Position numbers and translations under genes: made by a program
Notes under the pieces: generated by a model
Databases searched by the model: none
What the model saw: only the letters and a program-made list of their open reading frames with translations
What the model was told of the DNA's origin: nothing
Shown here: positions 34,199-44,816 of the stretch, in pieces
How the letters are laid out: the number at the start of each line of letters is the position of its first letter
How positions within the stretch are numbered: the stretch's first letter is position 1
Assembly: GCA_024867545.1 (NCBI GenBank)
Contig: JANFNE010000023.1
Location: 1-64,000 of the forward strand
Length of the DNA: 64,000 nt
From: Phytopythium helicoides
Lineage: Eukaryota > Oomycota > Peronosporomycetes > Pythiales > Pythiaceae
Direction of reading: 5' to 3'

Positions 34199-36101
34199 AT
34201 GTACGAGTCAGCGGGCGAGAACGACGCGCTGCCGCTGGTCGCGGGCGGCGCGAGACGCAGCGCGGGGCTCAAGCCTCGCAGCCCTCGGGACGCGACTGAT
34301 GAGCGTCTGGCAGCACCGCGCCACGCTCCGAGACGTCGACAGTCCGCACGGGCGGACTTGCACCCGCTGCGGACGTGCCTGATCGTCGGCATGCCGTGGT
34401 TCGCCTACTCCATCTTCAGTACGTCGCGATTCCTCAAATGAGATTTTCGAGGTTGACACTTTCTGAAAAAAAAGTTGGAGTGGCTCAGACACGGTCTTCA
34501 CGGATGTTCGAGAAGCCTACATGAAGTCCATGGGCATCTCGTCCGTCTCGCCGCGGTTCCTACCGGGCATCGTGAGTTTCTTCCTTGGGCCGATTTTGGG
34601 TGCGGCATCCGATCGCTCGCTGTCCAAGTGGGGACGGCGAAATGTGTTCATGCTCGCGGGCACGAGCTGCATGGCGCTCTTCGGGTTGCTCTTTGGTGCG
34701 GCAAACGTGCTCTTCCCGGACCTGACGGGCATTACCAACCTCGTGCTCGTGCTGCTCTGTGTCGGAGTGCTCCTCTTCAATGCAAGTCGCGTCCAAAGCT
34801 AATTGTATGTGCTGATGGAGTGCGCAACTAACAGGCACTTTTGCTTACAAAATAGATTGGGCTGCGCGCACGTATCATGGACGAGGTACCAATCGAGTAC
34901 CAGATGCACGCGCAGTTAGCACTTGCAATGTGGGGCGGCATTGGAGGTATCCTTGGCGCCTTGCTCTTCAGCAACACGACGTCGGTAGTTGTATTCGCGA
35001 GTTCAATCAGTGGCCGTGACATCCTGATCGCGTTCAGCGCTTCACTGGCAGCCATGATCGTCACGGCTCTGATCAGCATTCCATTGCGCCCCGAGCATCC
35101 GCAAGACCGCCCGCCGTTCCAACCTCCACTCGAGCGCCTCGTTCGTGACGTGTGGGAAGAAATTGTGTACGCCCCCATGCGTTTCCGGCTTCTTTGCGTC
35201 GTCAACTTTGTTCTTTGGTGAGCTCATTGGCGTGATTTTCACAATGCCAACAAAGATCCAAGAGCTCATGCCGTTTTTGGATCCTCCAGCTTTGCGTGGA
35301 AGTCGTTCCAGGATGAGATTTTCAACTGGTGGGGTGGCAACGTCTACAACGGCTGCAAGCACGATGGTGGGCGTTTTCCAATCTGGGGCGTGCCTGTTTC
35401 TTCTTGCTAATTTGTTTTCCTTGAAGGCTGCGACGACGACGCCCAAAGTGAATTCAAGAAGGGTCTCGACATGGCCAACACTGCGCTCATCAGCCAGGTT
35501 CGCAACAGCTTTCGCGGAGTGTGTGCATCATGCATGATCGAGTCTAACCAAGTCTGTTCAGAATGGTCTGCAAGCTATTATGTGCTTTGCGCTGCTTTTT
35601 CTGAGTCCACGGGTGCCGAATGCCTCGTACCTGAAAAAAGCGTCGGTTGGTGGCCTCGCCATTGGGAGTGCGTTTGTGATGGATGCACTTCTACACAAGC
35701 ATTGCAATGGACTAACGTGATACCTTTTGTTTCCAGCGTGTGCGCTTGTTGTCGCAGTCGCTGTTGACGACACTTGGATTGCGCTGACGTTTGCGGGTTT
35801 TGTCGTGACTGCTTTTTACCAAGCGGTGGTCTCCATATTTCCGTACGCTGTCGTCGGGATTCTCGGCAAGGAAATCCAAACCTCGGCACACGGTTTCAAC
35901 AACAACGGCCTGTACATTGGCGTTCTGATGCTCTTTGCCTCTGCGTCCGAGCTCACGGTTCAGATTTACGGCACGGAAGACATGGCGCCGCTGGGAACCG
36001 GCAATTATCTTGCGTTGCCCTGTATCCTCTTCGGCGTTGGAGTGGCATGCACTGCGGGCTTTTCGTTTTCATTCAAATCGGCAGCACCTGTGGTTTTGTA
36101 A
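34199..36101 (+). CDS. MFS sugar-type transporter (SLC45/sucrose transporter-like), 7 exons
   Basis: Exons are 34199-34418, 34489-34781, 34856-35217, 35290-35366, 35427-35518, 35562-35667 and 35737-36101; all phases agree, giving 504 aa. The second intron begins GCAAGT, a GC-AG intron. About twelve hydrophobic spans are seen. The loop SDRSLSKWGRRNVFML is the RxGRR signature between spans 2 and 3. A mid-protein NWWGGNVYNG follows a span, as in the sucrose/SLC45 branch. The last exon carries AVVSIFPYAVVGILGKE. It probably co-transports sugar with protons across a membrane (family inference; substrate unknown). The N-terminal 60 residues are polar and Arg rich. Confidence 0.85.
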
Positions 36102-36802
36102 TGTTCAAATGCTGTTTTGATCTCCGGAGAAGCTCTGTTGTAGTCGTTGCCACCGAAATCTTTGTGAATGAATTTGATGAAGCAGTTGCTGCTCACACAG
36201 CCGTTTCCCAATATGGCAGTGGTTTTGGCGACATCATCGGCAGCGGAAACCACAGCTTGGGAATTTTCGCGTCGGGAATTGGGCAATGACATCCCAACGT
36301 GCATCTCACACCCGCATTTAGCTCTGTACCATTCGCGCCGTATGACATGATACAACTTCAGAGCGGTTTCTTGTCGTTGACAAGGGCGGAATAAAGTCTG
36401 GGTCGTTTTGTACGAGACTCGTTCGTCTAGCACCGGACAGCGTCTGGTGAGGAAGTTGACGCTAAATAAAGGCCCAATGACAGCCTCCACGGCGAAGAAC
36501 TCGCTCACCAACGACCAACTTGGCTTGGCGACGCCTTGATGCGGCGGCAAGGAATATTTGTAGCAAGTAAAGCGCCTCAACACCCGTTGGAAGGCACGAA
36601 ACGAGCCTGAGACCATGTGAAAGCCGCGTTTGGCGCCCCGCCGACCGAAAAATGGAAACACACCGGGCCAACCGACGACCACGCCTTGTTGGAAGCGGCG
36701 TCGGCAAACATGAAGCCGCTGTGCAGGAGCTTCTCGATTCTTGCAGACTTTCTGGCAGTCTTGAATTTCCGCTTCGGCACGACCTTGGAGTTTCGAATCC
36801 AC
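36005..36802 (-). CDS. doubtful 265-codon ORF
   Basis: An open frame overlapping the transporter's 3' end antisense. It fills most of the gap to the next gene. It shows no motif, signal peptide or domain, and its first part lies opposite the leader of the KIX gene. Probably chance. Confidence 0.12.
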   Translation of the reverse strand: MDSKLQGRAEAEIQDCQKVCKNREAPAQRLHVCRRRFQQGVVVGWPGVFPFFGRRGAKRGFHMVSGSFRAFQRVLRRFTCYKYSLPPHQGVAKPSWSLVSEFFAVEAVIGPLFSVNFLTRRCPVLDERVSYKTTQTLFRPCQRQETALKLYHVIRREWYRAKCGCEMHVGMSLPNSRRENSQAVVSAADDVAKTTAILGNGCVSSNCFIKFIHKDFGGNDYNRASPEIKTAFEHYKTTGAADLNENEKPAVHATPTPKRIQGNAR

Positions 36803-36831
36803 AGTCGTTAAGGTGTCGAGAGCAAAGTACT
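36102..36831. other. intergenic
   Basis: 730 bp between two plus-strand genes. It contains no confident gene; the only long frame is the doubtful minus-strand ORF. Confidence 0.4.
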
Positions 36832-38724
36832 ATGAGCACGAATACAAGTGAAGATAGCTCCAGATCGGTCATGTCATGTCGACGAGATCTCCAGATCGCG
36901 CCCCGACCATGTGCAGATCCTGCTGTCTGCGGCGCCTTTTGCAGGAACGCACGCGTCGCCGAGTGGAAAAGTTTTCGAGGAGATCGAGCCTCGCAGCCAG
37001 CAGTGCAGCGACGTCGGCTGGAACGTGGTCAAATGATCCAGACCGTGCTTCATGTGCTCCGTGTGCAATTCCGCGTGTGCCTAGTGTCTGTCAGCGAATC
37101 GTCAACTCATCGAGTGTCTCTCAAGGAAACTACGAGTGTTCGGCTTCTCGTACACGTTGCCAAGCACATTGAGCTCCTCATGTACCGCGCTGCCTTCTCC
37201 AAGACCGAGTACAGCGCATTAGCAACAGTTTCTCGCCGCGTCCACCACTTCGCCATGGTGATGAACTGTAACTCGCGGTGGAAAGTCAAGCTTCTGCCAC
37301 GGCATCAGCAAGATCGTGTTGATGCGAGCAGTACTACTAGTGGTAGCAAGACCGAGCCTTCATTGGATAGACAGGAGCTCGAACAGCGTAGGCGCAACAT
37401 GTGGCTTTTTACACCTGCGTGGTGGGGAACTCGGGAAACGCGTTCGCCGGCCTCACAGCATCAGGGGGTGATTATCAATGGCAACGAGATGAGCTATCGA
37501 TCGTTGGCAGCTACTGGTGTGAGCCATGCGCCGCAGCAACAAACATCCAACTCGTTCAAAAGCTTGGGGAAGAGTACAGATGCCGAATCACCGCTCTGTG
37601 CTCTATTTGGCGGGATTCATACTCCCGTGCTTGTCAACACATTCTCCTTTCTACCCGGTGAAGAGGTCGTGCGGGGTTTCGAAATCAACCGTTTGTGCCA
37701 TCGTGAGTTACCACGCGCGATCGCGGATCTACGAGTGTCGACAACGGGTCTTACAGCCCTTCTTTCTCAGCTCGAGGCTCGGACTGTACAAGAATCAACA
37801 AAAGTGTCGTCGGTGTTGCTCCCCAACCTCCAGAGTCTCTGTGTTTTTCCCGACCAGCGTCCATCGATACCGACTGCAGCCCCATCCTCAAATTCGACAT
37901 CAGAGCCATCGCCAAGTGTTTCAGGGAAGCGCCGACGTCCAAAATCGCCGTCACCAATGCCTCTCCAGACTAGCCAACGACAGGTGTCTGAAGCTCACAC
38001 CGTTCCACACACGACAGTGGCAAATTCTTGTCCGCCACAGCAGACACCTGCCCGGATTTCCGGCGAGCTCGCGATCCTAGCACTGAGTCGACAGATCCTG
38101 GCAGGCAACCTACCCGAGCTCCGCCAGCTGAGTCTGTGTGGGACATTCGTCAACACGGTTTCTCGTAACGGGGTGTATGCTCTCACGGAAGCTCTTGCAA
38201 CCTCTGGTGCATGCACAAACCTAGAGTCTCTTTGGGTGGGTGGTAACGGGCTTGGTGACTACGGTGCCATGTGTATCGCCAAGCTGTTGGCCTCCGGTTC
38301 GTGCCCGAATCTAGCATTTCTAGATCTGCGTTCCAACTTTATCGGCCACGACGGAATACTCTCGCTCATTTCTGCCTTCATGGACCTGGGAGAACGGTGC
38401 GCGATTGAGCAGCTTTGCCTCGGGAGCAACCTGCTCTCGTCGGAGTGTGTTAGCGAGATCACACGGTGCGTGGAGAATGGAGCGCTGCCAAGGCTGCAGT
38501 TTCTGGGTCTGGACGGCAACTTTCTCTCTCCAGCCAGCCTCTCCCCCATCGCGAACGCGCTCATTCGCGGTGCATGCCCCAAGCTCCGCGAGCTTTGCGT
38601 GGGTGGGAATGCCGAGCTTTCTCAAAGCGCGATTTCTTCAGCATTCAAGGAGGCTGCTGATCGCACGGATGGCGCGAGCTGGGGCCTGTTCCGTCCGTCG
38701 GTCAAGCGCCGTCGCGTGGACTAG
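36832..38724 (+). CDS. KIX + F-box + leucine-rich-repeat protein
   Basis: Single open frame; I use the ATG at 36832 (MSTNTSEDSS). The frame is open back to 36652 without clear content. Residues about 57-145 resemble a KIX domain: RLERGQMIQTVLHVLR, then VAKHIELLMYRAAFSKTEY and SRRVHHFAM, matching the second and third helices. Residues about 265-305 fit an F-box (PVLVNTFSFLPGEEVVRGFE, then NRLCHRELPRAI). The last 230 residues are RNase-inhibitor-type repeats (NLESLWVGGNGLGDYGAMCI and NLAFLDLRSNFIGHDGILSL). It ends in a basic KRRRVD, possibly a nuclear signal. The order suggests an SCF ubiquitin-ligase adaptor acting on transcription complexes (inference). Confidence 0.78.
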   Translation: MSTNTSEDSSRSVMSCRRDLQIAPRPCADPAVCGAFCRNARVAEWKSFRGDRASQPAVQRRRLERGQMIQTVLHVLRVQFRVCLVSVSESSTHRVSLKETTSVRLLVHVAKHIELLMYRAAFSKTEYSALATVSRRVHHFAMVMNCNSRWKVKLLPRHQQDRVDASSTTSGSKTEPSLDRQELEQRRRNMWLFTPAWWGTRETRSPASQHQGVIINGNEMSYRSLAATGVSHAPQQQTSNSFKSLGKSTDAESPLCALFGGIHTPVLVNTFSFLPGEEVVRGFEINRLCHRELPRAIADLRVSTTGLTALLSQLEARTVQESTKVSSVLLPNLQSLCVFPDQRPSIPTAAPSSNSTSEPSPSVSGKRRRPKSPSPMPLQTSQRQVSEAHTVPHTTVANSCPPQQTPARISGELAILALSRQILAGNLPELRQLSLCGTFVNTVSRNGVYALTEALATSGACTNLESLWVGGNGLGDYGAMCIAKLLASGSCPNLAFLDLRSNFIGHDGILSLISAFMDLGERCAIEQLCLGSNLLSSECVSEITRCVENGALPRLQFLGLDGNFLSPASLSPIANALIRGACPKLRELCVGGNAELSQSAISSAFKEAADRTDGASWGLFRPSVKRRRVD

Positions 38725-38887
38725 ACTCGCCTAGCAACTTGTACACTATCTAAAGTCAGCAAGTACCATAGGAGCATCAATAGCAAGCATGATATGAACT
38801 GCGCCTTGCAGCTAACCCGACGAGTGGCCATTTCCCTACATCGTTCACGTCTACCAGCCCCCCTCCATCCGTCGAGTCTCTCCGCGC

Positions 38888-39319
38888 TCAGCTGAAGGCG
38901 TTGGGGTCCTTGGAGCTGCCCGTGGCGCGTCGGAACTTCTGCGCGATCTCATCAAACTCGGTCGACAGGTCATCAAGGCAGTTGGCCAGCGCCTCCACGG
39001 GCGAGGACGCGTCGTTCGTCTGCACGCGCACCGTGATGTCGTGCACCAGCGGGTGCGGGTGTCTGTAGCCGCTGAACGTCACGTTCGGGTCGCGCAGCAG
39101 CTGCCTGCTCGTCACCAAGTCAGCGCCCCAGCCAGCTCAACCGCCCTCTCGACACCTCCCCAGCAGCGACACGCACATGCGGATGAGGTTGCCCATCGTG
39201 TGGTCCTCGCGCAGGATGGTGAACTTGCCCGCGTTGGCGATCTTGGTGTCCTTCTCGTACGTGACCTTCTGCGCGCCCTCGGGCAGCAAATACGAGTCGC
39301 TGCGGTTCGGCGCGTTCAT
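38888..39319 (-). CDS. RPB11: RNA polymerase II subunit RPB11, 2 exons
   Basis: Exons are 39319-39177 and 39104-38888 (phase 2), giving 119 aa. The family core is clear: MNAPNRSDSYLLPEG, KFTILREDHTMGNLIRM across the splice, then QLLRDPNVTFSGYRHPHPL. The rest, including a helical end with STEFDEIAQKFRRA, fits POLR2J. RPB11 pairs with RPB3 in the assembly platform of RNA polymerase II (family knowledge). Its ATG is 182 bp from the ATG of the divergent nuclease gene. Confidence 0.95.
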
Positions 39320-39501
39320 CTCGACGTGCTGCGTCCGCCCCGCGACGCGTTAACCTCCTCCGATCCCTGGAAACCACGCACGGAGCCGCCAAAGTCCGAC
39401 ACCTTGCCGCCGCCTGCCGCCTGTAGCGCAAAATGCCCTTTTGGTCGATGGCGCCGCTGGAAACATATAGTCACTAATCCGTAACAATGACTACTTAACC
39501 C

Positions 39502-41232
39502 ATGGCCGTGACTGGCATTTCCAAGATTGACATGGAGACAGGCGGTGGTGATGGCGATCGACGGCCGTGGAGGGAGCGACAGCCATCAGGGAAGGCGGCG
39601 AGGGACGCTGGGGACAAAGGAAGACGCCAGCGGTCGGCGCCTGGCGGCTGGAGGCCGCAGCTGCCGCGCGCGCTGCCCGCGAGGAAGTGGAACATGTACG
39701 CGCCGCCGCGGCGCCAAGATGACGAGCAGGGGGCTCCTGTGGTCGCATCGACGTTCCGCGTGCTGTCGTTCAATGTCCTGGCAGGTTGGTGGAAGCGGTT
39801 TCGAGTTGGAGAGAGCTGGGAGGCGGACGCGGGGCTGACGTGAGAGGCGGTGGTAGACTACATTGTGCAGCGGGATCAGGGGAGCGGGGAGAAGCTGGGA
39901 GCCAAGTATGAGTGGAATCACCGGAAAGGCAAGCTGGTCAAGGAGATTTTGGCATGGGCGCCACATGTGGTCTGCCTGCAGGAGGTCGACCACTATGAGG
40001 ACTTTTTCGAGCCCGAGCTGCGGCGTGTAGGTTTGAACTGCGTTTGTGGGGATGCGAGGTTTGGTGCTCACGTATGTGGATGTGCGAAATTAGCGAGGGT
40101 TTGTTGGCGTCTATAAGCAGCGGTGAGTAGTCGGTTGTTTTCAAGCTCCATGCATACGCTAATGCATATGCTCATATCCGTGGTGCGTGGCAGGACTGGA
40201 CCGGAAACGTTGGACGGATGCGCTATCTTCGTGAGGAAGAGCGTCGCTCGTGTTATGTCTGTGCACCCGATTGAGTACTACAAGGAGGACGACCCGAAGC
40301 TTGACCGACATAATATCGCGCTTGCACTCGTTATCGCACTGAAGGGCTCTCCAGACCACCCGTTCATCATTGCGAACACTCACCTCCTTTTCAACCCTGG
40401 GGTAGGATAGCTTCAGATGATCTGTTTCTCCATTTGATCACAGCCGACTGATTTCTCATTGATATCATAGCGAGGGGATGTCAAGATTGCTCAGCTCAAG
40501 ATGCTTCTGGATTCATTGGAAAAGCTACGCGTCGAACAGGCTGATCACCCTGCATCTCCATTACCGGTCGTGCTTTGCGGAGACTTCAACATGGCACCGC
40601 ACAGTGCGCTGTATCACTTCATCGCCGAAGGCAACCTAGACGCTTCCGGACTCTCGAAGACCTATATGTCGGGCCAGAATTTTGCGCAAGGCGACAGCAT
40701 CAAGGTGTGGGAGTTTCTTTGTGCTGATTTTCATTTGCGCAGTTGATTAACGGATCACCACTTTCCTTACAGCGCGCAATCAACGTGAACGAGAACGACT
40801 TTACAAGGCACTTTGGACACGGCACTGCGCCTGGTAAGTTCAACACAGACAAGGCTCGGCGCAGCGATTATCGTAACTTCCCAGCAGACTCGCCTGCCTT
40901 CACTCACACTGTACGTGGCTCCTCTGTTGAGGTTCTGGCTTCCTTCTAACCAACTCATTTTCGAAACAATGCAGCTGGAGTTTGCAAGTGCGTACGCTCA
41001 ACAGCCAACGGACATCACCACGGGCGAACCCAAGTTCACGACGTTCCACTCAGGCACCAAGGCGACAGTCGACTACATTTGGTACTCGTCACCGTCGCTG
41101 CACTGTCACGGTGTGGTCGAGATGACCCCAGCTGGAATTTTGTTCAAGCACCGAGAGCTGCCGACGATGCATCATCCAAGTGACCACTTGTCGCTCATTG
41201 CCGACTTCTCTCTGCGCGCGACGCACGCGTAG
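39502..41232 (+). CDS. CCR4/Angel-type exonuclease-endonuclease-phosphatase, 7 exons
   Basis: Exons are 39502-39784, 39845-40024, 40098-40122, 40194-40401, 40471-40704, 40773-40910 and 40975-41232; phases agree throughout, giving 441 aa. The third exon is only 25 nt and encodes FVGVYKQ, joining RR to RTGPETLDGCAIF as the family requires. Catalytic motifs: RVLSFNVLA, CLQEVD, NTHLLFNP, LCGDFNM and HHPSDHLSL. These metal-dependent enzymes remove mRNA poly(A) tails or process RNA ends (family knowledge). The first 75 residues are Arg/Gly/Pro rich without homology. It could be CCR4, Angel or nocturnin type. Its 3' end is 120 bp from the convergent oxidase gene. Confidence 0.92.
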
Positions 41233-41352
41233 ATGCAAATAGAAGAAAGCCAAAATATGCAGTGTATTATCACTATCGAGCCACACACCGAATGAACAAA
41301 ATCCGCGGGCTGTGTCTGTCTACCATTGGAGTTGCGCCACGGTGTCGGTGTT

Positions 41353-42783
41353 TTATAGCACGTACTTCTCAACGAGCTTGGCGGCGCCGAAGCCTAGCAG
41401 ACCCACAACCGATGCGCCCATCAGCGTGATGCTGAGCGGCACACCGAAAGGCGGCACCGGCGGCACCGGCACGTTGCCCGGGTCCTCGTACAGCGCCGTC
41501 TTGGTGTGCTTGGGGTCGCGGACGATGGCGGCGGCACGGCGACCAGCCACGAAGCCGTCCTCGTGGAAGCCACGGCCAAGCCAAGCGCCAGAAAGCGTGA
41601 TGCCCTCCTCGCGCAGGATGTCGTCCTGCGGGATGCAGTCAGCGAGCAGACGCGGGTGGTCCCAGCGGAAGGCCGAGATAGTCTTGTCTTCGGCGGGCTT
41701 CTCGCCGGTGAAGTCGTGCGGCGTGATGGTCACGAACACGTCCTTCTTGTTGTTGAGGTGCTGGATGCGGTTCATCCAGTACGTGAGCACGTACGAGTCG
41801 TCGCGCGTGATGAGCACGTTCCAGGAGCTCCAGACCTTGTGCGAGGCCGGCAGGAACTTGGGGTCGCGGTGGACGTACATCATGCTCTTGTGGAAGTGGT
41901 AGCGCATGAGCGACTTGTAGCCCTCCTCGCTCCACCGGATCATCTCGGCACTCTCGTCGGCGTGCGTGGCAAGCACGACGTGATCGCACTCAATGCGCTC
42001 GCCCGACTCGAGGATGACGGCCTTGCCGCCCTTCTCGACCGTCTTGACGGCAGCGTTGTAGCGCACCTTGCCGTTGTTCTCCTCGGTGAAGAACTTGAGG
42101 AAGGGCTCAATGTAGCCCGAGCCAATGTACCACCAGAGGTGCTTGGGGCGGTCCGTGCGGCGGCCGAGCGCGCCGAGGATGACCTGCCAGAGCGGGATGT
42201 AGAGCGAGTTGGAGTGCGTCTTGAGGCAGCGCAGGAACTGCGTGACGGGCAGATCGAGCACGTCGTGCTTGGGCACGGTCCACAGGATGGAGACGAAGGC
42301 GAGGAAGTAGTGGCGGAAGAACTCGTCCGAGTAGCGTCCCTTCTTGGCCCACTCGCGCGTGGTGATCTCGTCCTTGACGGGCATGGTCATGAGGTCCATG
42401 GTGAAGCGGTAAATGTCGACGAGGATGCGCCAGATGCGTCGGTCAAAGAGGTTCCAGACGCTGCCGTGGAACGGGCTGCGCGACGAGAACTGCACGTCGC
42501 CATCGATCTGCGAGGTGACGGTGAGCGACATGGGGATGCGCTTCTTGGTGGTGCCGTCGGGCTGCGTGATGCCGAAGCTCTTGAACCAGGCCTTGATGTT
42601 GGGGTTCGAGTCGCCGAACATCATGAAGCCGATGTCGACCATCTCATTGTCGATCTCCATCTCGTACGTGTGCCCGCCCAGCGTCGCGTTCTTCTCCAGC
42701 AGCAGCACCTCATGCCCGTCCTTGACCAAATGGTACGCGGCCGACGTGCCGCCAATGCCAGAGCCGACGACCACGACCTTCAT
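41353..42783 (-). CDS. FAD-dependent amine-oxidase-like protein
   Basis: Single exon, 476 aa, starting MKVVVVGSGIGGTSAAYHLV, a classic dinucleotide-binding fold. The ORF extends 36 codons upstream without homology, so 42783 is the better start. Later landmarks are LLEKNATLGGHTYEM (FAD ribose contact), CDHVVLATHADES, and LSGAWLGRGFHEDGFVAGRR. This pattern matches the NAD/FAD-binding oxidoreductases often linked with cyclopropane fatty-acid synthases (family recollection). The C-terminal 25 residues form a membrane span (LMGASVVGLLGFGAAKL), suggesting a tail anchor. Substrate unknown. Confidence 0.88.
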   Translation of the reverse strand: MKVVVVGSGIGGTSAAYHLVKDGHEVLLLEKNATLGGHTYEMEIDNEMVDIGFMMFGDSNPNIKAWFKSFGITQPDGTTKKRIPMSLTVTSQIDGDVQFSSRSPFHGSVWNLFDRRIWRILVDIYRFTMDLMTMPVKDEITTREWAKKGRYSDEFFRHYFLAFVSILWTVPKHDVLDLPVTQFLRCLKTHSNSLYIPLWQVILGALGRRTDRPKHLWWYIGSGYIEPFLKFFTEENNGKVRYNAAVKTVEKGGKAVILESGERIECDHVVLATHADESAEMIRWSEEGYKSLMRYHFHKSMMYVHRDPKFLPASHKVWSSWNVLITRDDSYVLTYWMNRIQHLNNKKDVFVTITPHDFTGEKPAEDKTISAFRWDHPRLLADCIPQDDILREEGITLSGAWLGRGFHEDGFVAGRRAAAIVRDPKHTKTALYEDPGNVPVPPVPPFGVPLSITLMGASVVGLLGFGAAKLVEKYVL

Positions 42784-44816
42784 GACGACGAGGGGAGCGA
42801 GGAGCGGAGAGGGGGACGGCCGACGTGTGCGCGAGAGCTCGAGACTGGAAATGGCCACCAGCGTGTCATCCCCATGGGGCGGGATTCCCACGTAGCTCGT
42901 CCGCTGGATGGGCGGACGGGCGTGCGGTGGCGCGGGCAGAGCGGATCCACTTACGATTCTTAAGTGTTACCCTCAATGTGCAACCCCCGCCAGCGGACGA
43001 GAGCAGGGCCGCCACTCATGCGGCCCCCATGCACGGCTTGAGCTCCAGCGAGCGTCTTTACTGCCGAGACCACCGACGTGAACGTGTCTCTAGCGTCCTC
43101 GAACGATCCGATTGCAAGTGAGAGACCGTCGGGCTTCGGTGGGGACGAACCGCTTGAGGCAAAAATAAAAAAAAAGAGATTGACATGGCTGTTGATCACT
43201 TGCACCATATGTGGCGGTTAATGCGGCACCGCATGTCACTGAGCTTAAGCTCTGCTGTTTCGTCACAGACGCTCCAGACGAGTCACACCGGTGGTCTCGA
43301 CAGGCGTCCATTCCGATGACAGCGACGGCATAGACACGTCCGCTGAGGTGGCGACGACTGAATGGCGAGCCAGCCGCACAGCCTGGTGGTGATCGTGATC
43401 CACTCGCTGCAGCTCGTCGGATCGAGGATGTGGATCCATGCCGTCCTGCTCTGTACGAGCCGGAGGCGAAACAGAGCACAACAGAGGGGATGGAGCTGCT
43501 GGTGGTTGCAACTTGAGGGGTCTCGGCTCCCTCGCCGCGTCAGCTGGCGTGTCAATCGAGGCAAGCGCTTACTCATCTCGTGGCGGTGCGGCACCGCCGG
43601 TGCCACGCACGACATGCATACTCGACGATCGCCACGACAGCAGAGCGATTTCCAGACTTTCCAGTTGAAAGAAGGCTGATTGATGCATTCGGTTGAATGT
43701 TCAGGCAAGCCCTCACTTGACAAGAACGACAAGCCCACGACTCTCCGGATCGCTCTCCACGCATCAGCTGCCTGAAGGAGCTCAATGGCATGTGCGTGCA
43801 ACGAACCAGCATGATAATCTCTCTGCTCCATGAGTATCGAATTGCAAATAGGTTGTAGAACGTATCTGGAGGCATGTAACGGGGTTACACGGGTACGTAC
43901 CCATGGGTGCGGCCCCATGGCTACACTGGGTTGTGTACCCATTTCCCTCCGGCTAAGTACGAGCCGAAGGTTGAGTGGCTCTCATGAGCCTTGCATACTT
44001 TAGTCAAGTAGTTTTGCATTGTGTGTTTTAGGAACCACCCATTTTCAAAAACGCTCTAATGCATACGTAAATACAGTCTCCATTTTGCCTCAAACGGCAC
44101 ACGTGTATTTGGTTACTAGTTAACCTATACTTAAAGCAAGTCAACTTGCATTGCACGCTTCCTCGTGCCAAAAGTGCTGTGTGACCCGTCACAAGGCAAG
44201 GCATCAGTGAGGTTTGCCGCACGAGAGTTGAGGCATTCGTTCATGAGTGGGTGGATGGTGGCAACCGGTAACTCAGCGGAGACAAATGGATGCGATCTGC
44301 AATGACAGCAGGCCACTACACTCGGCAACGACATCGAGTCTGGCAAGAGAAAGAGAGAGGTGAAAGTCAGTGGGAACTAATGGAGGATCTCCTCTGACAA
44401 TGCACGTACTTCGTTTTGCGATAGAATGGCTGCGAAAAGAAGTCGCTTGTTTGGAAGGGAAACTTGCTGAAATTGTGTTCGAGAGTATCCCCGCGATAAT
44501 CTGGCAGCTCGTGCATGAATAGTTCCAATGCACTCTCGCTTTACATTACTTTTCGCACGCTTTTTGGTGGATAAACTTGACGTTGGCATTCAAAACATCT
44601 TGGCTCTCGTCAACCCATTGCTGAACTCTCTAGCGCGACTCGAAATAAGTGGGGGAGACTAGTTGCTGTTTTGGTCGCTTGTCTTGCTTGGTGGGGAATG
44701 AGTTGGTTGCCAGAAGACGTCGATGGGAATGATACGCGAACGAATGAAAAATCTAGCCCTTCCGACGTTGCAGTATTCACTTCGCGTGATGTTTGAGCTC
44801 AAGTCCTCAATCACTC
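42784..44816. other. 2-kb gene-poor stretch
   Basis: Several short ORFs on both strands, none with a family motif. A frame around 43438-43668 has gene-like codons but lacks a start and supporting splice sites; it may be a relic. Nested palindromes lie at 43876-43920. Confidence 0.4.
43876..43920. repeat. cluster of short palindromes
   Basis: GTAACGGGGTTAC, GGGTACGTACCC and CCATGGGTGCGGCCCCATGG sit nearly end to end. Together they could form several small stems. Confidence 0.6.

Noticed and set aside
41506..42963. 485-codon ORF opposite the FAD oxidase gene
   Set aside because: Antisense shadow of a GC-rich coding exon; no motif.
43283..43942. 219-codon minus-strand ORF
   Set aside because: High Cys/Arg/Trp content typical of random frames; no splice or domain support.
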